Source: UBA9647 sp049522195
GTDB taxonomy: Bacteria > Bacteroidota > Ignavibacteria > UBA10030
Assembly (NCBI GenBank): GCA_049522195.1
Contig: JBEKOB010000091.1
Coordinates: 1-15,962 of the forward strand
Length of the DNA stretch: 15,962 nt
Direction of reading: 5' to 3'
Below the pieces are notes generated by a model. The model was not told where the DNA came from. It saw nothing but the letters and a program-made list of their open reading frames with translations, and did not search any database. Below are positions 1 through 8,700 of the stretch, piece by piece (the first letter of the stretch is position 1; each line of letters opens with the position of its first letter). Both the position numbers and the translations under genes were made by a program.

Positions 1-707
1 AGGAGGCGATAGTACGTCAGCACATTTTCTGCGGCTTTTCGGGCAATCTCGTCGTCTCCCTTCCACTCACGAATCAGGTATGGTCCCCCGTTCCGGCCCG
101 CATAGAGCGAAGTAACAAACTCGAATCCGGACCCGCTGTCGTTGGTCCAGATATGGATGAACCCAAGCTGCGGCACCTCCGCCATCAGATTGCGGATCAA
201 CTCCCTGTAATGTTGCTGGACAACGGGGTGTGCCATCGCGAGCGTGTAGCGGGGACGAAAGCTCTCTCTCGGATGATCGACCCGAGCGCCTCTCAGGAAA
301 GGATATTTTGCCCAGAATTCCTCAGGCATTGACCTGGGGGAGTTGATGTGGAGTCCCGGAACAAGCCCGTTCTTCACCGCAAGAGCGGCATTTGATTTGA
401 GAAAATTGAGATTTGTTTTGAGATAGTCGCTGGGGTAGAATCCGTCGAGAAGTGTGCTCGAAACAAACTGATCGAGATCGGGGCTGTAATCGTAGAACCA
501 TGAGTAGACATCCCCCGGCGGACCGCTTTCGTACGGCCGGTCAACACCCAGGCCATTGACGGTCACGTGTGTGAACCCCTGTTCCGCCAACTGACGGATA
601 TACGCTTCCCTGTCAAAATGCCTGGCACTGCGCAGGCTTCCGACGAAGAAATCACTGAGGTTCCGTAGCCAGAGAAAAGTAGGAATTGTTGCACCTCTGG
701 AAATAAG
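1..707 (-). CDS. Glycoside-hydrolase-like protein, 5' end disrupted and 3' end beyond the window
   Basis: The minus-strand frame is open from the window edge up to position 779 (stop TAG at 780-782). Protein-like sequence begins at about 707 with RGATIPTFLWLRNLSDFFVG and continues through LAEQGFTHVTVNGLGVD, GLVPGLHINSPRSMPEEFW, HPVVQQHYRELIRNL and GFIHIWTNDSGSGFEF. The alternation of strand-like and helix-like stretches, with HIWTNDSG late in the fragment, resembles (beta/alpha)8 glycoside-hydrolase-like proteins. I cannot name the family or the substrate. No ATG precedes the conserved part: the first in-frame ATG is deep inside it (SMPEEF). Only GTG at 753-755 and TTG at 774-776 lie upstream, both within repeat DNA and without a Shine-Dalgarno sequence. 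The gene is therefore either truncated by the repeat (a pseudogene) or uses an odd start. It follows the MetE-like gene on the same strand. Confidence 0.6.
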
Positions 708-880
708 TCCGAAATACGAAATCCTAAACGAATTCTGGGACCAAACCCGAAGCACGAAATCCGAAATCCTAAACAAATCCTAAGCACGAAAATCGAAATA
801 TACCGCCCTCTCCGCTTGGGCCTTTTGAATTTACGGTTTTGAAATTGTTTCGGATTTCGATATTCGTGCTTCGGATTTCA
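708..880. repeat. Interspersed short-repeat region with imperfect inverted repeat
   Basis: This AT-rich intergenic stretch is built from recurring units. CGAAATCC occurs at 717-724, 755-762 and 762-769, and the 13-mer CGAAATCCTAAAC is present at both 717-729 and 762-774. A 25-base arm at 775-799, containing AAGCACGAA, is the reverse complement of 854-878 with two mismatches. The spacer is 54 bases and includes the unrelated segment CCGCCCTCTCCGCTTGGGCC. The unit style resembles non-coding repeats scattered between genes rather than an insertion sequence: there is no transposase and no clear target duplication. It touches the MetE-like stop codon on one side and replaces the start region of the glycoside-hydrolase-like gene on the other. 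As RNA it could fold into a long hairpin, but it has no T-tract typical of a terminator. Confidence 0.7.
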
Positions 881-881
881 A

Positions 882-1916
882 TTATGCCTCCCCGAGTTCT
901 TTCCTCACAATCTTTGTCCCCTCCACCATCGCCTTGAGCTTTCCAAACGCCCTCGCCCGCGGTATGAACTTCATGCCACAGTCGGGGACGATTGTCATCT
1001 TTTCGGCTGGGATGAATTTCAGTGCCTGCCGGATGCGTGCCGCAACGACCGCCGGTGTTTCGACGTTTTCATCCTTCACATCGATCACGCCGACACCAAT
1101 TTCCTTGTCCGTCTTATATTGCCGGAACAGTTCCAGCCCTATGCCATCAGAGACTGCAAATTCAAGGCAGAGTTGGTGGGTTTTCGTCTCCAGGATCGCC
1201 GGGAAGAGCTCGGCATACTGACCTTTGAATAGTTTCTTGAGCTGGTAGTTTCCATAGCAAACGTGGAGAGCGATCTTCGCATTGACTCCATCAACGAGCC
1301 TGTTGAACGACTCGACAAGCCATGGCATGTCTTGCGGGTAACCAACCCAGACTGGTTCGTCGATCTGAATGAAATCACATCCGGCGGCAACAAGTCCCTT
1401 CAGCTCTTTATTCAGAATATCTGCCAGATCGAAGATCAGTTCTTTCTCGTTCTTATAATACTCGTTCATCGCGCGCTTGGCAAGCATTTGCGGCCCAGTG
1501 ACACACACTTTCGTGCGGGCCACCGTATGCTCCTTCAGAAACTTGAAATGCTCATCCATATTCAGGCTTTGCATCCATCGTACCTTTTCGGTGATAACGG
1601 GATCAGCCATTTGAATTGATGGATCGAGATTGCCAATCGCATGCATCTTTGAATGTGCGAAATCGAATCCGTGTATGCGTTTCGAGAAGAAGTACACCAT
1701 TGTCTCGCGTCTGAGTTCCCCGTCTGTGATGATGTCGACACCGGCCAGTTCGTGATCCTTGATTGCCGATTTCACTGCATTGTCATGCGCTTCCTGCACT
1801 TGTTCTGGCGTGAGAACGCCCTTTGCACCAAGTTCACGTGCGTAATCAAGCCAGCGCGGAAAAGAATAGCTGCCGATGACGCTCGTCGGCAGGAGCGGAA
1901 GGTTCTGTTGGGCCAA
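882..1916 (-). CDS. Cobalamin-independent methionine synthase core domain (MetE C-terminal-like)
   Basis: A protein of 344 residues of the UROD/MetE-like family, about the size of the catalytic half of MetE only; the N-terminal folate-binding half is absent. It opens with LPTSVIGSYSFPRWLDYA, as stand-alone MetE-like enzymes do. The expected zinc site can be seen: His and Cys in ALHVCYGNY, Glu in LCLEFAVSDG and a late Cys in IVPDCGMKFIPR. IQIDEPVW is the family's conserved Asp-Glu segment. The likely reaction is methyl transfer to homocysteine (methionine synthesis) in the cytoplasm, with a methyl donor other than, or in addition to, polyglutamyl methyl-folate. A related thiol methyltransferase cannot be excluded. 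The frame stays open to an ATG at 2048, but that extension runs through a structured leader, so I chose the TTG at 1916, which has AAAGGAG six bases upstream. A single gene between a terminator and the repeat region. Confidence 0.85.
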   Translation of the reverse strand: MAQQNLPLLPTSVIGSYSFPRWLDYARELGAKGVLTPEQVQEAHDNAVKSAIKDHELAGVDIITDGELRRETMVYFFSKRIHGFDFAHSKMHAIGNLDPSIQMADPVITEKVRWMQSLNMDEHFKFLKEHTVARTKVCVTGPQMLAKRAMNEYYKNEKELIFDLADILNKELKGLVAAGCDFIQIDEPVWVGYPQDMPWLVESFNRLVDGVNAKIALHVCYGNYQLKKLFKGQYAELFPAILETKTHQLCLEFAVSDGIGLELFRQYKTDKEIGVGVIDVKDENVETPAVVAARIRQALKFIPAEKMTIVPDCGMKFIPRARAFGKLKAMVEGTKIVRKELGEA

Positions 1917-1922
1917 TGATGT

Positions 1923-1929
1923 CTCCTTT
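1923..1929 (-). promoter_or_regulatory. Ribosome binding site deciding a TTG start
   Basis: AAAGGAG on the minus strand lies six bases upstream of TTG (1914-1916), which opens the MetE-like reading frame just before AQQNLPLLPTSVIGSY. The alternative in-frame ATG at 2048 has no comparable site and would add 44 residues that do not look like family sequence. Confidence 0.7.
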
Positions 1930-1980
1930 CGATCTGTAGAAATATTCTGAATAGTGTACGGAAATCTTTTCGCACATTCG

Positions 1981-2033
1981 CAACGATCTGTGGGCGGAAA
2001 GCCCGCTCCTTCGACGATTGTGCCCGATCGTTG
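1981..2033 (-). promoter_or_regulatory. Structured leader upstream of the MetE-like gene
   Basis: On the minus strand a perfect 8-bp stem (CAACGATC with GATCGTTG) closes a 53-base element. Inside it a second small stem pairs GGGC with GCCC around TTTCC. The element ends about 64 bases before the TTG start and lies inside the probable 5' untranslated region. It could be a regulatory RNA fold, a REP-like palindrome or chance. It does not match a SAM, SAH or cobalamin riboswitch consensus that I can recall. Confidence 0.35.
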
Positions 2034-2043
2034 AGCGGAAAAA

Positions 2044-2087
2044 CACAACGGTCAGGGCGAGATTAGTCACCCTGACCGTGAGTTGTG
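2044..2087 (-). terminator. Rho-independent terminator of the TonB/PorV operon
   Basis: A perfect 10-bp stem (ACGGTCAGGG at 2048-2057 with CCCTGACCGT at 2070-2079) has a 12-base loop and is extended by CACAA/TTGTG outside a small internal bulge. Read on the minus strand it is followed by GTTGTGTTTTTCC. It lies about 27 bases after the stop codon of the PorV-like gene. Confidence 0.85.
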
Positions 2088-2114
2088 GAAACAGCCAGCA
2101 GAAAGGGTTTCTGC

Positions 2115-3155
2115 TTACTTCATCGAGACGTGCAACGTAATCCGGTGAACATCAGAGAAGGTAGTAAACACCGTGTACGAGTAGTCGAGAGAGAGCATAT
2201 AATCCGACATCGGCACTCGCACGCCGGCTCCCAGCGAACCTTTTTCGAGGCTCGTCTGGACTCCTTGACGCAGAGATGTTCCCGGGTCAATACCATCACC
2301 CGCCATCCCGAGGTAGCTGTAATTCAGTTTCCAGCCGCCACGGAGGAATATCATGTTATTATAGTTGTATTCCATGCCGGTGTAATAGTACTGCTGTCCG
2401 TCTTGTGGCTTAACGGCATCGATGGCAAATGTAATTGCATTTGCTCCGACGCGGATCGGGGTCATCGATGTTCCCATACTGAACGTCAGCGGTATCGGGG
2501 AGGGGTAGTCATAGAATTTTATGTCGCTCCCCAGATTGTTAATACGGGCACCGATATTCCAATCAAGAAGCCCGATGTTGTATACCGAGCCGAGATCGAA
2601 CCCGATCGCCGACGCATTCATATCGTCAATCTTCTCATGGATCAGTTTCACCGAGGCACCGAGAGCAAGACGATCCATGACATACGTGGAATACGTTACC
2701 TGCGCGAGCAGGTCCATGTAGTCATAGGTGTCTGCGGTGGCCTGGTCAATTTGGAGCGCCTGGAGTGCTGCGTTGCCGGGGTACACATCACGGTCTGCCA
2801 CGATGCCGGTCATGCCAAAGGTCATCACGCCGATACCGATCGTGCCGATGCCCTCCAATTTGTAGCCCGCAGCAAGCGCGTTCTGTGTCAGTCCGCCAAT
2901 CCAGGAATTATATGTAAACGATACCTGCGCCTTGTCATCCTTCATCGCAACACCAGCAGGGTTCCAGAAAACGTTTGTCACGTCTCCATTCAGGGATGTG
3001 ACAGCAGAGCCCATGCCGATTTGCCTTGCCCCCACGCCGACCTTCAGAAACGCGGCGGCGTTGATACCCGCCTTGCGCGCCTGAGCATCCACGATCCCGG
3101 TGGCAAAAACCACGAGGAGCAAAGCTGCAATAGATATTGAATAGATCTTTTTCAT
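2115..3155 (-). CDS. PorV/PorQ-family outer-membrane protein (module 1)
   Basis: A protein of 346 residues. The signal peptide is MKKIYSISIAALLLVVFATG with probable cleavage after VDAQA. The mature N-terminus has the family hallmark: AAFLKVGVGARQIGMGSA followed by VFWNPAGVA. The rest alternates amphipathic strands and turns (NSWIGGLTQNALAAGYKL, LDWNIGARINNLGSDIKFYD, MEYNYNNMIFLRGGWKLNYS) and ends in a strand (VHRITLHVSMK), as expected of a FadL-like beta-barrel. In T9SS, PorV shuttles sorting-domain proteins from the translocon to the attachment complex. Paralogues like this one in Ignavibacteria are of unknown individual function. It is the last gene of a three-gene operon, 25 bp after the sorting-region protein and just before a strong terminator. 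I chose this ATG because the signal peptide starts there; an ATG five codons upstream is the alternative. Confidence 0.85.
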   Translation of the reverse strand: MKKIYSISIAALLLVVFATGIVDAQARKAGINAAAFLKVGVGARQIGMGSAVTSLNGDVTNVFWNPAGVAMKDDKAQVSFTYNSWIGGLTQNALAAGYKLEGIGTIGIGVMTFGMTGIVADRDVYPGNAALQALQIDQATADTYDYMDLLAQVTYSTYVMDRLALGASVKLIHEKIDDMNASAIGFDLGSVYNIGLLDWNIGARINNLGSDIKFYDYPSPIPLTFSMGTSMTPIRVGANAITFAIDAVKPQDGQQYYYTGMEYNYNNMIFLRGGWKLNYSYLGMAGDGIDPGTSLRQGVQTSLEKGSLGAGVRVPMSDYMLSLDYSYTVFTTFSDVHRITLHVSMK

Positions 3156-3180
3156 AGATCTTGCCCTCATAGTTGTCTGT

Positions 3181-5751
3181 TTAACGTAGTATCGCAAATT
3201 GACCGATCTTCTTGTCACCGGTTGGCGACTCGACGATATAGAGGTACACTCCACTGGCACACTCAAGGCCATCCTTGGAGAACATATCCCAGAATATGCT
3301 CCCTTTGTTCGCGTCGGAAGAACTGAAGTTGATCACATCGATAATCTGCCCCGCCACGTCTGTGATGGTAATCTTGCATGCCGGAGGCAGATTGTAGAAC
3401 AAGAGCTTGTGATCATAGACGTTCGCCTTGTTATCATGCAGTGCAGCTTTCTTGTACGGGTTCGGGCGAACTTTAACTCCGCTGACGACACCCGCATTAG
3501 CAAGTGCAGAGTAAACGATCTGCACTGCGCCGATGCCCTTCAAACCCGCCGGGGTTGCAGCGACGTCACCCGACGAGACTTTCCCAAAGAAGGCGTTATT
3601 GGTTGCAAATGGGAATGTAAGCTGCCACAATCCGGTAGCACCATTCCTATTAGTTGAGTGTGTCTCGATGCGATTTGTTGTCTCGCCATCGGGTCCGGTA
3701 TACGTTCCCTCTTTATAGGCAGCAACATAATACCAGTACGAGAAGCCGAGGACCACATCTTTGTCTTCGTAACGGTATTTATATCCCGCAGTCTGTGCTG
3801 TAGCATAACTCGCAAGCGACGCTTTCGGAATCACTGCGATTAGATCCCATGTGCCCCATGTATCGGGCTGATAAGCATGCTGTGTTGAAGTCGCAGAGAA
3901 GATACCAAAGGCGTCAAACTTCGGGTTGACAGGCTTCTTGAGGGCTTCAGGAATCGGTCCCGGCGTCATGTTTTCCTGATACCGGTCGACAACACGCATA
4001 CCTTCCTGCAGCCAATACTTCTTCAGGAAGTTTGAGGATTTGTAGATCTTGTACCCGGCAAACTCTGCATCTCCCACATCCGCACGATTGTCCCACTCCA
4101 CCGCGACAGATTTTGTCAGGGTGTTGGTGACTTTCATGTCGGGGAGAGGCGGAAGCACCGGAATAGCGTAGTTCTGCGCATATGCCCAGCGCGCTGCTCG
4201 CACAGCTTTCTGAATACCTTCAAGGCGATATCCTGCAACAGTCGCCATGACGATTGTCATTGACTCGCCCGGGGCCAGGTTGAATGGGCCAGCACCCTGG
4301 AACATATCACCATTGAAGTTCTCCGTGTTGCTGGCTCCTTTGGTCCACTTTCCCCAGCCGGTCGGATACAGCGTCGTAGCGTCTGCATGACCATCCTCGT
4401 ACGATGGGTTGTCGAAAATGTTGGTGCTCTTGAAATCTCCATCCGGGCGTGTGGCACCAGTCGTCTTCGGTACGAACGTCGTTATGTCACCCGCTGTGCC
4501 GCTGGCAAAGAAGTTTGGATTCGGACTGAGGTTGAAATTTGTTACGTCTGTTTGTCTGCTTCTCCCGCCATCCACGAACCATACGCCGGTCGCTGTCAGG
4601 AATTGCGCCTTCGGGTTGCCTAAACCATAAACCTGGGCCTGGCTTCCGGAAGACGTGTACCAGCCGCGCTGCGCTCCGACGCCAACTGGATCTGTACCAA
4701 AGATGGTTTTCTTGGTAGCATTACCAACAACCGTCTTCGAACGATCGGTCGGCAAACCGCCCTGCTTTGCGTCGATGATGACAAAACCGGACCAGACGTC
4801 TGTGTACCTTTTCTGCGGACCGGTATTGTTGCCGATATCGACTTGTCCGGCTGGGGGGTTCAGAATCGAGGCAGCGGGGTACATTACGGCAAATGCCCAC
4901 GGTGCACCGCTGGCATCTGCATCATCGATCCATGCTCCCTGAGCGACGAGTGGTGTAAGCGTAATATCATTCGCGTTACGGCCACCACCCAAATAGCTGC
5001 TCACAGACATATATCTCTCTTCCGTCATGGCAAACGCAAATGCCTTGATTGTGTTGTTCGTCTTCTCCGCGACACCATCCATATTCATGTCAAGGTTGCC
5101 GGTGTTCTTGAACTCGAGCTCAAGGATGACGAAGTCATTCAGGTTGTCCCAGTTTGGTCCCTGGAAGCCGTGGGCGCGAATCTTCACATCGATACCCATG
5201 TTAGTAGGCCATGCTGCTTCGTACACCGCATGTTGCCGCCGTGTGCCATCGACCCAGTAGGGCTCTATTGTATAGTGCCGCGCAGCGTCTGTTCCGCCGA
5301 TCACCGTCGACATATAGGTCAGCTGGGCGTAGTTGTTGCCTCCAGCGGTGGCGGAGAAGTAACTTGGATTAGCTTTGCCTCCAATTTGTGTCGGACAGAA
5401 GGTTGGATCTGGATCGAACGCTCCGGCAAATGCATTCTTATACCAGTAGTTCGTATAGAACCACGCATTAGGCCAGTGTGTGGCTGGGGTTGACCAGGCG
5501 CGGTCGAAATTACCCATGCGGATGAAGTTACGAAAGCCCAATGTTGTGTATGTTCCAACATCGCTGTAGCTCGGTGTAAAGCTCATTGGCAGGAATGATT
5601 CCCAGCAATCGCCAGCCTGAATCACACCACCCCCGGGATAGTTTACCGTTGAGGTGGCGGGCGCAGTCTGGGCGAACAATGAAGCCGGAACGACAGCGAA
5701 CAATAGAGCAAGAATTGCGACGAGCAACTCTTTTTGTCTTGTCATGTTCAT
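3181..5751 (-). CDS. Large secreted surface protein with fibronectin-like segment and T9SS-like C-terminus (module 1)
   Basis: A protein of 856 residues. The signal peptide is in MNMTRQKELLVAILALLFAV with cleavage near SLFAQ. Residues from about 221 carry DMNMDGVAE, which resembles an EF-hand/dockerin Ca-binding loop. From about residue 537 a fibronectin-III-like segment follows (VTNTLTKSVAVEWDNRADVG, then FAGYKIYKSSNF). The last 95 residues start at VKVRPNPYKK, pass through YNLPPACKITITDVAGQIID and end in GVYLYIVESPTGDKKIGQFA plus ILR, a typical T9SS type-A-like sorting region. The protein is thus probably exported across both membranes and displayed. The start is set by GGGAG seven bases upstream. 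It is 46 bp downstream of the TonB receptor gene and 25 bp upstream of the PorV-like gene, so it may be the surface partner of the receptor. It is homologous along its length to the partial protein at 14265-15962. The ligand is unknown. Confidence 0.8.
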   Translation of the reverse strand: MNMTRQKELLVAILALLFAVVPASLFAQTAPATSTVNYPGGGVIQAGDCWESFLPMSFTPSYSDVGTYTTLGFRNFIRMGNFDRAWSTPATHWPNAWFYTNYWYKNAFAGAFDPDPTFCPTQIGGKANPSYFSATAGGNNYAQLTYMSTVIGGTDAARHYTIEPYWVDGTRRQHAVYEAAWPTNMGIDVKIRAHGFQGPNWDNLNDFVILELEFKNTGNLDMNMDGVAEKTNNTIKAFAFAMTEERYMSVSSYLGGGRNANDITLTPLVAQGAWIDDADASGAPWAFAVMYPAASILNPPAGQVDIGNNTGPQKRYTDVWSGFVIIDAKQGGLPTDRSKTVVGNATKKTIFGTDPVGVGAQRGWYTSSGSQAQVYGLGNPKAQFLTATGVWFVDGGRSRQTDVTNFNLSPNPNFFASGTAGDITTFVPKTTGATRPDGDFKSTNIFDNPSYEDGHADATTLYPTGWGKWTKGASNTENFNGDMFQGAGPFNLAPGESMTIVMATVAGYRLEGIQKAVRAARWAYAQNYAIPVLPPLPDMKVTNTLTKSVAVEWDNRADVGDAEFAGYKIYKSSNFLKKYWLQEGMRVVDRYQENMTPGPIPEALKKPVNPKFDAFGIFSATSTQHAYQPDTWGTWDLIAVIPKASLASYATAQTAGYKYRYEDKDVVLGFSYWYYVAAYKEGTYTGPDGETTNRIETHSTNRNGATGLWQLTFPFATNNAFFGKVSSGDVAATPAGLKGIGAVQIVYSALANAGVVSGVKVRPNPYKKAALHDNKANVYDHKLLFYNLPPACKITITDVAGQIIDVINFSSSDANKGSIFWDMFSKDGLECASGVYLYIVESPTGDKKIGQFAILR

Positions 5752-5797
5752 AATGTTACTCCCATTAATATTATGTTTCACAGCCAGTGTCGTTCTC

Positions 5798-8700
5798 TTA
5801 GAAATCGACCCGTACGCCAAAGTAATACTCACGCGGGATGTCGTAGAAGGGGCTTCCGGTAAGGGACACGGCGCGTTTATAAGTACCCGTGGGATCAGGA
5901 TGCCCATCATTCAGCGTTGTCATGCCGGCGTTGGAGTATTCCCAAAGGGCCGCACCGGTCAGCGTGTTGTCGTACCCAAGGATATTGACCGCATTGAGTA
6001 AATTCTTCATATCAAAGTACACTGCGAGTTTGACATTTGCGATCGTGAATCCTTTCTCAAGCCGGATGTCAACCTGCTTGTTCCATGGGGCCTCGCCAAA
6101 AGCACGACCCGCAACGCGGGGATCGGCCGTCAGCGACAATGGATAATAGAATCCGCTCTCGAATGTACCGATCGATGAAAGCATGATCTGATACGGGAAT
6201 TCCAGGAACAGCACGTACGTAATCCTGTGGGCGCGGTCATAACCGCCCACCAACAGGTTGTTTCCACCTGTTATGTGGTTCTCAACCTTGTTGTAGGCCC
6301 AGAAGTCGTCAAATGGCAAGGATTGGCCATACTTCAAGGTGTCGGGGCGCGAGAAGGTCGTCTGTTGGAGCGCATCGTTTCCTGTCCACCCTGTTGCTTT
6401 GATGTAGCTGTACGAGTAGTTGAGGCGTCCGTACAGGGTGACAAAATTGAAGTAGGTTTGGCGCAACGCCTGAATTCCTAATTCAACACCACGGGCGTCG
6501 GCATATTGCGAGGTAATCCACATTGCGTTGGATCCATTAGCCAGGTTCAGGGTCACTTGTTGATAGGTATAGTTTTGAATGTCCCGCAAGTACGCGGAGA
6601 ACGTCAAGCCAAACTTCTTCGGGACAAATTCCCATTGCGCGCCGATTTCATAGTTCGACGATATAGTCGGTTGTTGTTGCAGGCTGGCAAACTGCGGAAG
6701 CCCACCGGCTGAACCGAGCACTTCCGCGTAGCTCCCATAGAGGCGGGAGTACGGGGGCGGAGTATAGCTACGTGAATACGAGAAGTACATCGCCGCTTCA
6801 TCCGAAATCGGATGCGACACGCCGATACGTGGAGAGAAGAACCAGTACGGTTTCACGTTGTCCTTGCTTCGAAGCGGAAGGAGATCATTCCGTAAGCTAT
6901 CATCCACCATCGCCGGCTGGTTGATAAACAGGTTGTAGTAGCTTGCCCAGTCCGCTGCTTTGGGATCCCATCGCTCGATACGGGCACCGAGGTTGATCAC
7001 GAGGCCTGCATACTCCATGCGGTCCTGTAGGTAACCACCAAACGAGGTCGGGTGGAAATCCCAGTCCTCAACGAGCAGTAATCTCCTTACGTCTGTCGCG
7101 TCAGAACCGAGTCCGGAGTTTCTCTCGATCTTGCTGATGTCATTGACCTGGAAGGAGAGACCTGCTTTGAGTTGGTTGTTATAGTCAATCTGGCTTGTAA
7201 TATCAAACTTCAACGTGCTGGTCAGGTTCCTGTCATTCTCATAGACGAACTGCGGGCGTGTAATGCCGACCTGTGTATTGCCTTGGGTCATTGGCGCAGT
7301 AATGAAACTTGGAGCTGCTTCGTCGCCGACACGGAAGAACTTATACAGGTCAATGCCGGAGCGTGATACGTATTTGCTGACATCGGCCGTCTTTTCCAGG
7401 GTCAGGAAATCGCCGTTTTCATTGAGTGCGCAGAAACCGTCGCCGTTATCATCGCTATAACCATAGCGCTCATTGTTGAACACTGCGCTCAACTGCACTT
7501 CGTAAAAGGTGCTTTGAGAAAGCACGTGAGTCGCCTTGAGGCTCCCGGTTGCGGTCACACCGTCGTTTTTGGGTACGCCTTCAAGGAAATATCGCCATTG
7601 ATCATTATAGTATGTGTTTTTCCACCCGAACAGTCGGCCTCTGTCATTGAGGATTCCAAAGGCGTTAATTTTGAATTCGCTTCCCAGGTTGTAGGTCGAT
7701 TTAAGAGTCAGATCGGCTTCCCGCTCATGTTCGTTAGGAAGGCGTAAATGGGAATCAAAATACCTGCCGCTGACCATGTATCCCCATTTATCCGTGATGC
7801 TGCCGCTGAGCATTCCATCAACGTCTATCTGGGGTTTGTCCTGGTCCAGGTATTTTCCTGTGGAGTACGTGTATTTGCCGCTCTTGATGCTGTCCGTGGT
7901 AATTTGAATCTGCCGAGCGGCCGTTGGGGATGTTGCCTGTAAGGCCTTGTTAGCGGCAAGACGAGACTGTGTCACGGTTTTCTCGGCGAAGTAGATCGAG
8001 TCGTTCCAGTAGAGATCCGGTCCAACGTACTTGAGACCACCCAGTTGGCTGGTTTTCGCAGAGAAGCTCCCTGTCATCTTTCCGCGTCCTTCACGGAGTG
8101 AGTAGTTGATGAGGCCGGCACTGGAGGAAACGTTGTCGGCTCCGACTGCTCCGGTGTTGACGGATAGTTGCTCAATAGAGTTGAAGTTAACGGAGGCATT
8201 GGAGCTCAGTTGATACTGTCTGTATCGCACCAGGCCGCCGGATGTAGAAAGGATGTTCTGGTTTGATTGGTCGCTGCCCATTGCATAGTACTGGTCGCTG
8301 ACATCGACGCCGTCCACAATGGTCTTTGTTTCTGTTATTTTGCCGCCCCGGATGAATCCTTTGTATGCGCCGGGGGTGGTGTTCAAGACCTCAATGACGC
8401 TGGTGATAGGCAGTTTATTGGCCAACTCATCCTTCGTGACCAATGCTTTGGATGAGGTCTGCGACTTATCGACAACTCTCATCTGAGCCTGAATGACCAC
8501 TTCTTTCAATTCGATGGTCTCTTGGCGCAGGTCAAAATTGAGGTCGCTGGTTTGGTCAGCCCGCACCTGGACACCGTTGATTTCCATGCGTGCATACCCC
8601 ACGACGGACGCCTGGACAGAATACGTTCCCGGGGGTACGTTCAGTATATAGTACCTCCCCTCGGCATCTGTCGCCGCACCCATTGTCGTCCCCACGATGA

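Noticed and set aside
563..787. Minus-strand frame starting in the repeat region
   Set aside because: The frame begins with translated repeat units (RICLGFRISCFGFG) and then overlaps the real glycoside-hydrolase-like frame; not a gene.
1917..2048. N-terminal extension of the MetE-like gene to the ATG at 2048
   Set aside because: The added residues do not resemble the family, the stretch contains the leader fold, and the TTG start has a good ribosome binding site.
2085..3140. Long plus-strand frame opposite the module-1 PorV-like gene
   Set aside because: It is the antisense shadow of a clear barrel gene with a signal peptide; its composition (many His, Arg and Cys) is not protein-like.
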